Shown here piece after piece: positions 17,688-28,996 of a DNA stretch of 32,390 bases. The notes below the pieces were generated by a model. It saw only the letters and a program-made list of their open reading frames with translations, did no database searches and was not told the DNA's origin. This DNA comes from Dimorphilus gyrociliatus (lineage: Eukaryota; Annelida; Polychaeta; Dinophilidae): assembly GCA_904063045.1 (NCBI GenBank), contig CAJFCJ010000094.1:1-32390 (forward strand), in the 5' to 3' direction. The translations under genes and the position numbers were made by a program. How positions within the stretch are numbered: position 1 is the first letter of the stretch; each line of letters starts with the position of its first letter.

Positions 17688-20600
17688 ATGACAAAGTTTA
17701 TCTGTTTAGTTGTGTTGTATCTGGCTTTCTTCCAGAATTCTGGTATGTAGAAATTTGTGTTTTTTTTTTCATGTATAGAGTATATGTATATATATACAGT
17801 ACAGATCACCTAAAAGAAGCACTACTGTATTGTTTTATAAAAGTAAAATTTTTTTTGACTCTGATATTAGTAGGATATTTTTGTTGGATTCCAGGTGGAC
17901 ATAACTTATCTATGTTCAATTACCAATTATAAAAATTCTTACTATTACACTTTAAAGCAGAAAATTAGTAAGTTTTTGTAAATGGCCTCTAAATAGGCCG
18001 CTCAACTAAAAGAAGCACATTTCGAATTCTGTGGGAAAAATAAAATATTCTATTGTTTCATCCCACAGTTTAGGATGTTAGGGCTAGATAGAGTCATTTA
18101 CATGCAAAATGCCAACTATCGATATAGCAATAAGAAAGCTGGTCATTGAAAAAATGACACAAAAAATATCACAAGTTGAAATAGCAAAAACCTTGAATAT
18201 TTCAAGAGGAGCTGTTCAAAAAATTTGGAAAAAATATCATAAGTTTGGCACTGTCACTAATTTATCAAAATTATCAACGCCAAGAAAGTTATCAGAAAAA
18301 GAAGAGCGGATTTTATGCAATATATCAAGGAAAGATCCTTTCTTGACCGCGAGGAATGTCCTTCAGGAGTCAGGATTTATGGGAAGAGTGTCGATATCGA
18401 CTTGCAAAAGAATTTTACAAAGAAATGGATTACGAGGCTATGTTGCAAGCGGGAAGCCAGGTCTTAAGGCAAGCCATGCAAAAAACCGGAAGCGTTTCTG
18501 TCAGCGTATGCTGGAGGAGGATGACGAAAAAATTAACAATATAATTTTTTCGGATGAAAGCAGAATCGAACTTTACCCCAAAAGACGAATATTTGTGAGA
18601 AGACCAACATATAAGCGATTTTGTCCCCAATACACTAAAAAATCTATAAGAATCAAGAATGGGGCAATTTCAATATGGGGCTGCATCAAGTCGAATGGTG
18701 ACCGAGCCATCAGCTTATATGATGGCTATCTGAATAGCACCAAGTATCAGCAAATTATAGAAAATAATTTGTGTACTCTATACGAAACAGACAATACACT
18801 AATGCAAGATGGAGCAAAGTGCCATACCTCGGCCTCAACATCAGCATTTTTAAGGAAAGAAAAAATAAAAGTACTAAAAGATTGGCCAGCCAACAGCCCT
18901 GAGCTCAATATTATCGAAAATTTGTGGGCTTTTTTGAAAAATAGAGTGCAAAAACATACCTTGAAAAACAAAAATGACCTATGGAGAGCCGTAGAGGATG
19001 AATTTCACAAAATACCTAATTGGTACATAGAAAACTTATACAAAAGCTTTAAAAAAAGACTTCGTCTGTGTGTAAGAAATAAGGGGTATAATATCAAATA
19101 TTAGAAATGTAGAAATATGTTATTTTATAAGCTATGAAAGATAAGTTGCCGAAATGTAAAAATAAAACCTTTTTGTATCTATAATAGAAAATTTTTCTCC
19201 AATATTTATCACCTGCTTCTTTTAGTTGAGCGGCCTATTTAGAGGCCATTTACAAAAACTTACTAATTTTCTGCTTTAAAGTGTAATAGTAAGAATTCTT
19301 ATAATTGGTAATTGAACATAGATAAGTTATGTCCACCTGGAATCCAACAAAAATATCCTACTAATATCAGAGTCAAAAAAAATTTTACTTTTATAAAACA
19401 ATACAGTTGTGCTTCTTTTAGGTGATCCGTACTGTATATATATCTAATTAATTATTGTTTTCCAGGAACAGGCAAAGTAGAAGGTAAAAAATATTTCTCA
19501 AAAGTATTTCTTGTATAAAATTTCCAATTTTTCAAATGTTTACTTTCAGCTGACAAAAGATTTGTGGAATATACGCTTACCTGCTTCTCAGGCAGTAAAA
19601 TGTATTATGTAAAAGATTATACTGACTGTAGAGCTACTTGCTGGGCATCGTCTCAATGTAAAGGATTCACTGCAAAGATGGGCCGTGTATGCTATATATT
19701 CTCAAGCATAACACAAGGTCAGCATTGTACAAGTGGCTCCAGCATGGTTCTAATGTAAATTCTATTCTCTTACCTAACTCAGCCAAAGTGAAACGATTTG
19801 TCCAAAGTTATCTGGCAAGATGGAGTGGAAAGTTTACTACTAAATATTTAGATTACAAACCTTGCAGATTATATTGTTGGGAGTCAGACACTTGTAAAGG
19901 ATATTCTTTTACACCTTCAAAAAGATGCTACATTTACACCGACATAACTGGAAGTTCATTTTCCACTTATTCAGTTTCTTTCTTCCTAGTGTAAGAATTT
20001 GTTTACTTTTCACTTTTGCTATATTTTTCTAACAAATTCTAAAATTTTCATTCTATTTACAAAAACAGGGACAGCAACACCATAACTATAGGTTTGATTC
20101 ATGAAAAATATTAGGGTTAATACTCACATTTTTTTGTTTTTGTTTTTAGGTGAAAAATTCACCCTATACAGGAGATCATTGTTAACTTTTAATTAATCAA
20201 TCTATTTGACCAAATAGAACCAGCACAGAATGGGGTAAAGTTTTTGTTTTCTCTATGCTTGACCATAGTGATGTTGTTTTTGATTTGTCTTCTTTATAGG
20301 TGAAAAATTTTGGGCATATGACTTTACCCAAGCAGCTGGAAGTAATATTTTAATTCTGGAAGAACATGGATAAGAATACCACTGAGAGAATGTCACTATG
20401 AATGTAATCGAGTAGCAAACTGTATTGGATTTAACTATAGCAATAGTGGATATTGTTATCTCTTTTCAAGAATTACTGGCACAAGTGCAACTATGTCATA
20501 TACATATTACAAGAGAAAGTAAGTTTTTCTATGCAAATATGTAAAAAATTTCATCATCTAAATGTAAATGTCTGGAAATTTAAGATCATCATCAATAAAT

Positions 20601-21838
20601 ACTACAGCAGCACCAACAACTACTACTGCTGCTTCAAGTAATAGGTGTACCTGTCTATGCATATAGGAACAAAGTGAACAAAAGGAAATGATTATTATGA
20701 TAGAAAATATTGATAATAATGTATTATGTGGTATTTTGTGATTTAACCAGGTTTTAGGCTTACCTCTCAAATATGGACATGCATCAAATATCTTCAATGC
20801 TCAAATAGCCAGCAGAGTTTTATACAAATCACAAATCTGAATTTTAGAAACATTGTGACAATTTTGCAATTTCCCAAAATATTCTAACAAACATTTAAAG
20901 ACTTTTTAATTCAAGGAATCCAACATGCAATGTTGAATAGGAATTTGTATGAACCTAGTTTATAGGCCTATATTTGCTATAGTATTTTATTTGACAAACT
21001 AAGTTTTGTGTATTCGAATATTCTAGCAATACCAATAGCTGTGACGAAAAGCTTTACAGCTGAAGATATTCAACTTAATATTGAGTGTATAATTGGAAGT
21101 ACTGTTGTAAAATCTAACACTTTCCTACTACAAGAAATATAACACACATAACCTACACTTAGATGATGCTGATGTAGCCACTCATCTTCAAAGTTTAGAT
21201 CAAGGTGTCTATTGTAACATTCAACTTTGCTATGATGATTATTGCAATGTTAAAATTTCATCAGATCATATTTAAACCATATGTTAAAGTAAGTAAAGCT
21301 AAAATATAATTGAGAATAATAAACACATCAGTTTTGCTTTTTAGGTGACTAACAATGACCTTATATATACTGATTAGTGGCAAGAGCCTTTTTTGCTGCA
21401 ATTGGAAGTCAATTTACCACCAAAATATCGCTGTTCACAAGTTAACTGTACTGTTAGGGTTGAAGCTTTTGAAATACAATCATATGCTAATAAATGCAAA
21501 ACTGATTCTGATTACTCCTATACTTGCATTCATTGTGGAAATATGAAATAGATCATATGAAATTATAATTAAAACAAACCTTAACAATAGGGCAGGCATT
21601 ATTTTTGCAGTTGTTATTGGACAGGTTCGGGAGATTTGAATAATTCTTTGAAATCAGTTCATTTGATCAGACATTACTCATTTGAAATACCTGGCAAAAC
21701 CATACCTCCACAAATACTGGCTCTAAAATTGAAGCAATCTCAGTTCCTGTTGGAAGTATCTCTCATCTGGAGAGCAAGAATGAAGTATATAAAATAACAA
21801 CTCAGAATCTAGATAAAAGAAACCTTTATCTTATGTAA
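17688..21838 (+). CDS. Secreted multi-PAN/apple-domain protein gene, partly degraded
   Basis: Exon 1 (17688-17742) encodes signal peptide MTKFICLVVLYLAFFQNSG. A 1.7-kb intron holding a Tc1 element follows, then an 18-nt micro-exon (19466-19483). PAN exon 1 (19551-about 19732 or 19754) includes CFSGSKMYYVKDYTDCRATC and CKGFTAKMGRVCYIFSSITQ. PAN exon 2 (19783-19990) includes YKPCRLYCWESDTCKGYSF. A 23-nt micro-exon (20069-20091) precedes PAN exon 3 (20300-20518) with LRECHYECNRVANCIGFNY. Next is a Ser/Thr/Pro/Ala linker exon (20585-20637) and cysteine-bearing exons near 21039-21288, 21345-21551 and 21611-21838. PAN modules bind proteins or glycans. Most intron phases agree. Breaks: an indel at T4 20348-20351, a frame change near 21125, a TAG near 21378 and another change near 21720; the PAN1-PAN2 junction leaves an intron of only about 50 nt or less. 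The tail may be ZP- or Ly6-like; I cannot decide. Confidence 0.75.
17797..19434 (+). mobile_element. Tc1/mariner element with 221-bp terminal inverted repeats
   Basis: It is flanked by TA duplications (17795-17796, 19435-19436). Both ends begin CAGTAC. Inverted repeats 17797-18017 and 19214-19434 are each 221 bp and differ at three positions by eye. Each repeat carries the motif CTAAAAGAAGCA at its outer end (17810-17821; complement 19410-19421) and inner end (18006-18017; complement 19214-19225), the IR/DR layout of double transposase-binding sites. High arm identity and an intact transposase mean a recent insertion. It sits in intron 1 of the PAN gene. Confidence 0.95.
18109..19104 (+). CDS. 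Tc1-like DDE transposase, 331 aa, intact
   Basis: A full ORF from ATG 18109. The N-terminus has two helix-turn-helix (paired-like) units: ISQVEIAKTLNISRGAVQKI (about residues 20-40) and a second around residues 60-115, with ISTCKRILQRNGLRGY. The catalytic domain has IIFSDESRIEL (first Asp), TLMQDGAKCHT (second Asp) and SPELNIIENLW (Glu). I count 35 residues between the second Asp and the Glu, one more than classical DD34E Tc1. It binds the TIR repeats and performs cut-and-paste transposition at TA sites. No stops or frame shifts, and the length is normal for the family, so it could be active. Confidence 0.95.
   Translation: MPTIDIAIRKLVIEKMTQKISQVEIAKTLNISRGAVQKIWKKYHKFGTVTNLSKLSTPRKLSEKEERILCNISRKDPFLTARNVLQESGFMGRVSISTCKRILQRNGLRGYVASGKPGLKASHAKNRKRFCQRMLEEDDEKINNIIFSDESRIELYPKRRIFVRRPTYKRFCPQYTKKSIRIKNGAISIWGCIKSNGDRAISLYDGYLNSTKYQQIIENNLCTLYETDNTLMQDGAKCHTSASTSAFLRKEKIKVLKDWPANSPELNIIENLWAFLKNRVQKHTLKNKNDLWRAVEDEFHKIPNWYIENLYKSFKKRLRLCVRNKGYNIKY
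20150..20240 (+). pseudogene. Remnant of an extra PAN-module exon start
   Basis: After acceptor tgtttttag at 20149 the sequence GTGAAAAATTCACC encodes GEKFT, the same entry as the true exon at 20300 (GEKFW). The frame stops after about 15 codons and no cysteine pattern follows. Probably a decayed duplicate exon inside the PAN gene. Confidence 0.5.
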
Positions 21839-21889
21839 ATCAACACCTTTTTCACCCTATGTTTACTAATCATAACAATCCAAAACAAC

Positions 21890-22097
21890 GGAGGCTGTTG
21901 AAAACACCCATTTTGCAGTTATTTTGGGGTGAGATTTTGGTTTGGGGAAGGGTTAGGAAAAATATTCTGACAATTGATTTGTAATTAGGTGGGTCCAAAC
22001 TAAGGGTTAGGAACAATGAAGTACTTTTAAAAAGTGTCCAGAGCTGAGTTAGGGTTGGGGTAAAACCACAGAACTGTGGGCATTTTCAACAACATCC
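21890..22097. mobile_element. 208-bp MITE with 9-bp target duplication
   Basis: The target duplication CAAAACAAC occurs at 21881-21889 and 22098-22106. The left end is GGAGGCTGTTGAAAACACCC and the right end (complement) is GGATGTTGTTGAAAATGCCC. The interior contains ctaagggttaggaacaat and gagttagggttggggt. Same family as 2685-2891 and 10452-10629. A 9-bp duplication with GG-starting termini is typical of Mutator-like (MULE) elements. Non-coding. Confidence 0.92.
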
Positions 22098-22106
22098 CAA
22101 AACAAC

Positions 22107-24200
22107 CTATCTCCAAGGTAACTAAATGTCAATGTTTGTAATATTGCTTAGTAACTTATTGTTTACAAACTCTATGGAGGATTTATTGACTGTGGAATAA
22201 TAGTTGCTCCCTTTATCATAGCAGCAAAACTTTAATCGACAATCATTAAATTTTCAATAAAATTTATAAGGGAAATCCATCTTATAGTGTAAAATTGGAA
22301 CATGAATGGGGATGATCTATTGCAGATAAACAATCTATGCTATAGAATTAAAAATATCAAACCAGATGGCCTAAAATGGAGCAGTTCTGTTGAAGTCTAA
22401 ATTCAAATTCCTTTTGCATATTTTCTAGCAATTTTTAAAATTTTTAGATGAAATATCACAGCTCCAAACAAATTTTGGAAGAAAGAGAGCCAGATAGGCA
22501 AAATAACATTTAAATTTAAAATCGATATATCCATTACCTCGTGAACTGTTACTCTTTTCAACTACTAGTAATATATCAAAGGGAAATAGGCCTACAGTAA
22601 GTGAAATGGCAAAACCAAGTATTATAATGATAATTGTCCTGAATATTTAACAATATTCAATAAATTGAAATGGATATTTAATAATTACATATTTATAAAT
22701 AAAATTGACAAACATTAGAATTGCAGATTGATAATGTACTTTGTTGTATTGTAATTGTAGGAATTTCTGGTTCGTCACAACTGTAATCGTCTTTTCCAAT
22801 CATTTACCAACTTGCCAAAGTACTGGTCCAAATAGAACCTTTAAAGTTCATCCACAAATAGTCTAACAAAGGCAATTTCGGTAGAAATTAATTAACAAAA
22901 CACCAGTATTTCGTGCAACGAATATGTATTGAGTAAAATGAGCTTCTAGTTCTAAACAAGCTAGTTTAAACAACCAGTTAACGGTTAAAGAACTGAACTA
23001 TCAACTGTTAATTTCGTAGGGTTTATATACTCTTTTAAGGGTTGATAGTTGACAAATTTCAATGTTCACAAAAACAAAAGTAACATTTGAAGACAAAGAA
23101 AAGTTGTAAATATGGTCATGTTTTTATTGTTTTCCTCTTCTAAATAATAGTTGAATTTCGAAGGTTGGAGAGTTGCATAAGATGTAACAATTTTAGTAGG
23201 ACAAGTCCAACAATCAAGAAAACATGTAGATTGTATATTTGACCGTTTTTATATTCTACCTTAATAATGATATTCAATTGATTGAGTTAGTAAATTTAGC
23301 ATCAGCATATAAGGAGGAAGTATATCTGATTAACTTAGAATTGAAGCATAATTGATAATTAATTGAACTAGTTTTAGTTGGAAATCCTAAATGTATGGAT
23401 TAATAAATTGTAATATTAATGCTAGGTTGCAAATAGCAAATATTCTTTATATAATTCAATAGGTTTTATTGCTGCATAATGTGTATGCACTGCCCTATGC
23501 GAAACTAGGTCACTACTGCTTATCTTTATCAGTGCTATCTGCATAGTACAATACTGGTTCAATACTACTTCTCTATTGTAGAATATAGCTGATGAATGTA
23601 TGTGTACAGATAATATAAGATTCCAGAGAAAACATTCAACAAACAACATATATATGGATTTGTAACTAATTATATCAACTTAATATCTTAGGCCACAGTC
23701 TGCAACATGCTATATTGCAGTTGATAATTATAACCTAGAATGAGAGAGAAGTAGAAAAATTTTGGGCCAACTGAACTGCTATCCCAAAGCTGCTTACACT
23801 GCTATTTAATTTTACAATAGAATAGGTGCAATCCAAAAGGTAAATCTTAAATATTTCCTTTTTTGAATATTAAACATAGCTGAAGTTTTCTTTTGAATTA
23901 TTGATTATTGTAATCATAATTATAAACAAGTCAAAAGAAACTTGTTGACTTGATACCTGGTATGGCTGAAATTAATTAATTCCTATTGAAAATGATCATT
24001 TTCACTAAATGTCAATAGGCTAAAGGAAAAAGTACGTGAGGAGAAATTTTTAATGAAAATCTAGAATTATCTTTTTAAACTTGATTGTTGACCTCTGACA
24101 GGGAAGATTAAAAGAATAATACATAGCTAAATGTATATTGGATTTGATAAAAAATTTCCTTCTAATGAAGGGAAATAAAAATTTCTCTCTTCCATTTTGA
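22107..24200. other. Long stretch without recognisable gene
   Basis: AT-rich intergenic DNA with only short chance frames. A 24-bp stretch at 23111-23134 is identical to 1330-1353 in the ABC relic, and the next few codons on the minus strand (EENNKNMT) also agree, so a scrap of a second ABC copy may be present. Confidence 0.35.
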
Positions 24201-26244
24201 ATGAAGAAGACAATTCCTTATTTACAAAGAAAGATGGTATTATTCTTGCTATTAACTATATGTCTGAATATATCAATTGGAGAAATATTCAACATGGAAG
24301 AAAATATTGGAAAAGATTGCCTATCTTTTACAAACCACTGTGTTGGTGAACATGATTTAGGTATTTTCAAAATGGCACAAGTTGAATATCTAATACATTT
24401 GGAAGCCAATTATGATAATTTTTGGGCAATTAACCTTAATTCTTATTACAAGATTACAGAAATTTGCCTATTTAATGAAGGTATAGGCGCCATTTTGTTG
24501 GTGTGAATTTATGTTTCTTTGTTACAATATATATTATATGTTTTTTTTTTTAGCTGAAATTGAAAACATTTCACTTTTTTCTGGCAATTTTCCAAATGAC
24601 AATGAAACTGTATGCATAATAAACAACTTGTTTACAACCTATTCCAATTACAAATGTTATGAAACAAATTGTGTTGGAAGTTGGTTAACAATGACAAAAT
24701 CATTCCAAGCGAGAAGTATTAATTTATACAATATTGCTATTAAGGGAAAACTACTTGAATCATACGGTTTCAACTACTTTTTCCTGATAAATCCTTTACA
24801 TTTTTAATAATATTTATATTGTTTTAGAAACCAGACTATTCAAATTTGAAAATATTTCTATATCTGGTGGACCTTTGCTATTTAGCTATGAATATTCTCT
24901 ACTGCAAGATGGTAAAGTTACTTTCACTAGTACAGAATTTGTAGATGGAAATTATGATAAGCCATTTATTAGAATTGATTGTAAGGCAACTCTTTATGCA
25001 AAAAGTGTTCTAATTGGAAAGAAGGATAATGGTAATAAATATTTTTTAAAATAGATTGAAAAATATATGACAATAATTTTCAATTTTTTTAATATAAAAA
25101 TAGATAGAAAATCTTTTAAAAATGTTTTAGTAAGCTTTGAAAAATTACCAGAAACAATAAAACCAGCTGAAAATCAATCAATAATTGGTAGAATTTTGGA
25201 TAATATTAATAATGAGAATTTCAATAAATTCTACTATCTTGAAAGTGAAAATTACATTGTTGGAAGATATTTAAGAATTCAAATGTTTCAGTCTTTTTCT
25301 ACTCAGTTACAATTAGAAATTACAGAACTTTTTATGTATATCAAACAATTCAGTTTGAATACTCAAATTATAAACAATTATGAAAGGCATACAGATCTTT
25401 ACACACCAAATGTAATACTAAATAGTTTTTTACTATTTGATCAATTATATTGGAAACTTTCACCATCTCATTCTATTCTGATAGGCTTTCATGTTGGATT
25501 ATCATTGCCTATTAAAACTATTAATGCATCTGCAATATGCTTAACTTGTTAATATTTTTTTTTCAATTATCTTTACTCGTTTAAAATGTCTTTTTCTTTC
25601 TTTGCATAGTTTTTTCAGTCGGATTTCGAGCTGATTCGCCTGTAAAGGTCAAAATGTTTAGAAATAACAAGCTGGTATTTGAATACTTTGTTGAAAGTAT
25701 TTACGGATTTCAGCAGACAATCTGCAATACATTTCAGGAAAGAGAATTTAACTTTATCAGTTTTTTAAATCTATCACCTTTTCCACTGGGTTTAAGTGAA
25801 TTGGATTGTTTTTACCTCAGCAATAAAAGTAACCATTTAATAGAATCTGAAAATTCTGAAGGTATAAATTGTAAATGTAAATTTCTTTTCATTTATCAAA
25901 CTGTTTTCTCATGACATTCACAATCATTCATCTACACATTCAATTTGATAGCTTTATATTCAAAACACATTATGAAAATTCATATAAAATATATACCTCA
26001 ATCTGAGTAGCTCTTCTTTGCTTTTAAACATATATCAAAAAATGAAGACATGATTCATCAAACAATTCTTTTGTTGAATATTGTTTTCTTAATCTTAGTC
26101 AGCTTAAATTGTGTGCTAATATTCCATCTAATATTCTTCAAAAGCCAACAGTATCAAAAATATCATTCTGTTTCTCTTACCAGTTTCAATGAATTTCCTA
26201 CATTGGTCAAAGGCTTACAAAGTTCAAATGTAACCATCTCATAA
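24201..26244 (+). CDS. Type I membrane protein with galactose-binding-like (F5/8C-like) modules
   Basis: Exons 24201-24480, 24554-24766, 24828-25031, 25104-25547, 25610-25861 and 26048-26244 have GT-AG introns and every junction is phase 1. The total of 1,590 nt gives 529 residues without a stop. MVLFLLLTICLNISIG (residues 12-27) is the signal peptide. Exons 1-2 read like a fucolectin/F5/8C fold: NFWAINLNSYYKITEICLFN, then SLFSGNFPNDNETVCIINN and ARSINLYNIAIKG. A second module spans exons 3-4 and ends GRYLRIQMFQSFSTQLQLEI. Late exon 4 and exon 5 may form a third. Exon 6 supplies a membrane helix (ILLLNIVFLILVSLNCVLIF, about residues 470-490) and a cytoplasmic tail of about 33 residues. It is likely a cell-surface glycan or ligand receptor. 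Domain call by pattern only; exon 5 could alternatively start at 25619. The gene is complete. Confidence 0.82.
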
Positions 26245-27131
26245 TTCGCATGTAACAAAAATATGAAAGGTTCTTATATCACATATAGAAAATATAATCT
26301 TCAGATTAAGCCCACATGTTACCAAAAGAAGCCTGCCTCATCTGGTATTGAATAGAATGTAACAACTTTGACATGCATCTTTTCTATGTTTTAAATATCA
26401 GTAATCTAAGCATTTTTCTTTACTGTTTGCTTTTTTATATCTTTTCAATGTCTATACAATTTGATCAAAAATGTAATCATATATATAAATCTATAACCAA
26501 GCCATTCATTCAAAAATTCAATAATAAAATAAATGATAAAATAGTGTGAATGTACCTGGTAGAAATAAAAGGTATATCTAAAGTCTAAATATCAATGTGT
26601 CATTATATTGTACTGCTCAAGATCATCTTGATTTGGCAGTGGATTTGATCATCTTGATTTGGCCACACCCTAGGCAAGTTAATTAAATTATAACTTGGCC
26701 AAACCTTATTGGTAATTAAAGATAAGCCTTGAAGCTGACTAATCAGACTTATGTTTGGCCAATGTTATAGCATTTTCTTGCATAGGTTTTAAGATGTACA
26801 TGTATAAGTTGCATCAAATAATAGAGTTCAAGCATGTAAAATATGACCAAAGTTGTACAATATGTAAGTGTAGAGAAGTCATCTAATGATTGTCAAATCT
26901 CTGCTATTTTATGTTTAATAATAGGATGTTCAAAATAGCTTTTCAGATAGCTGCTTAGAAACCCATTAAACCTAATATGATACATTGTAGGCTTTCTTCT
27001 TTAATGTCAAATAAAAAACATACAGAGGACTTGTTTGTTTCTCATATTTTTTAAAATTGAAAGGAGGAAAAAGGATGCTTTCAAAAGACTGCTTTACAAT
27101 TTTTAACATTTTATTTCATAATAACTTCTTC
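26245..27131. other. Intergenic; direct and dispersed repeats
   Basis: Contains the inverted counterpart (about 26296-26372) of the 12240-12315 repeat and a 17-bp direct repeat GATCATCTTGATTTGGC at 26621-26637 and 26647-26663. No coding signal. Confidence 0.45.
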
Positions 27132-28996
27132 CTAATGTAAACTACAACTCACTGTTTCAACAATGGAACCAAAATATGCATCAACAGAAGAGTCTAAATA
27201 GTTAAGTAGCCTCGAATTGAAATGATCACTATTTATATTATGAACAATTTCATTCCAAAGTCAGACCCAAATGCATTTGATTCCAAATTCAGTTGTTTCA
27301 AATGAGGATTACAACCAATAGCCTCTCCAACAATAGAACCAATATTGCCATCAAATGAACAATTTGATAGATAAAGTGATTTCAAATTCTTACAATGATC
27401 TTTTATATTTTGAAAAATTTCTCTTCCAACTTCAGATCCCAGTGCATTTTCTTGCAAATTCAGTTCTTCCAAATGAGTATTACAACCAATAGCTTCTCCA
27501 ATAATAGAACCAGTGTAGCCATTAAGAGAACAATTGACCAAAATGTCAATGGTCTTTTCAAAGATATCTTCTTCAAAAATTTTTTCATTTATTTTAAATA
27601 TTTGAATTGATATATTCAGTTTTCTTAAAATTTCTAGTTTAGTACAAAATCCAATCTTCTTGCATTGATCAAAAAGTAGTGCATTATATTGAAAATAATC
27701 ATTTAAGTCACTTAAAACATCCTGGATCAACGAAAAATTGAAGTATTTAGAATTAAGTTGTTCATCTAGACATTGATCATGCAATTGAATTTTTCTGTCA
27801 TCTAAATCAATGGAGTTGAATATTTGTAAATTTGAAATTTGATTCACTTGTTTGGCTATCTCAATCATACTCTCTACATTCAAACCACAGCCATAAAAAG
27901 TATATTTGAGTTATCTTTCTCTTTTTCACTGTGGCAATTGTTTTGAAAAAATTAATTGCTTCACATTCCGGAAATTTATTTTCTGATAAATCTATAACTT
28001 CAAGTGAATTCATTACATTTAATTTTTTCGAAATACCAATCAAGACTTTTCGGCTCAAGTTGCATTTTTTTAAAAATAGTTCCCTTAAATTGTTCATTTG
28101 AAAGGTGTGAAATATTTGACATCCATTTTTTAATTGATTGTTTGAGAAGCTCAAAAGGCTATAGTTGTTAAAAGAAATTTTCACCAATAAAGAGTTTTTC
28201 TGTTAAGTTGCAATGGGATAGGTTGATTTTCATATCTGTTTTTGAAGATTGATTTAATTGGGATAGTATTTTAAGAGCATTTTTTTCAATTCTAGTATTT
28301 TCACTGATTGATAAGTCTGACAAATCTTGTAATTTGTTTAAACTGTTGCATAAATATTCAGTGGATTGATCAGATAAGCTACAATTTGTCAAATCCAACT
28401 GATTTAATTGAACTGACTTATCAATAACTTTTTGAAAGATATGAAATAAAATATCATTGCTAATGTCATTATTAAATGCAAGGGATTTCAAATTTACTTT
28501 TATTGCTTCATCACTCAAGTCTAATTTAGACTTGGAGAATTTTAGTTTTAGTAGTTTTAGTTTTTCTAGAGAGTGCATTGTGAAGAGATGTTTTATAAAT
28601 TCACAATCTTTAGATTCTATTAAAGTATTTCCCTGCAACTCTAACACTCTCAAATATGAGCAATTCTGAAGTAATTTCACCAGTTTTTGTGAATAAAACT
28701 TTAACCTACAATGGTTAAGCTTTAATACTTCCAGAGTTTTAAGTTTATTTGTTATTACTAATATTAATTTTTCATCAGATTTATTTCTGAAATTTGAGTG
28801 GCAAAGGTCTAATTTAGTCAATTCTGAAAAATTTTTCAGAATATTTATCACTGAACAACTCTGAAAATTTAGTTGATCACACTCACAGAGATTTAATCTT
28901 TCAGCTTTGATGATAGAAAATTAAACAGCATTTCAGTGTTCTTTTCTGTAATGGTGTCCTCACCATCTATAACAGGATCTTCCTTTGGAATGTATT
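27132..28996 (-). CDS. Leucine-rich-repeat (RNI/NLR-type) protein, frame-broken
   Basis: About 600 codons of LRRs on the minus strand. Motifs recur every 25-30 residues: LTKLDLCHSNF, LEVLKLNHCRL, LRVLELQGNTL, LNQLDLTNCSL, MKINLSHCNL, LRELFLKKCNL, LEVIDLSENKF, LEELNLQENAL, LKSLYLSNCSF and LKQLNLESNAF. The last two units share GSI(I/V)GEAIGCN. The pattern matches the ribonuclease-inhibitor-like LRRs of NLR proteins. The 5' part starts near 28996 after a possible acceptor (caaactgag). Frame changes occur at T3 28906-28908, A4 28170-28173, A5 27895-27899 and near 27240; single-base changes would rejoin the frames, giving an end at TAG 27132-27134. No NACHT or membrane segment was found nearby. 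It could be a pseudogene or a real gene with consensus indels. Confidence 0.8.

Noticed and set aside
18356-18971. Alternative frames inside the Tc1 transposase
   Set aside because: Overlap the intact 331-aa ORF and show no motifs.
23422-23649. 75-codon minus-strand frame
   Set aside because: No recognisable domain, no splice or poly(A) context; likely chance.
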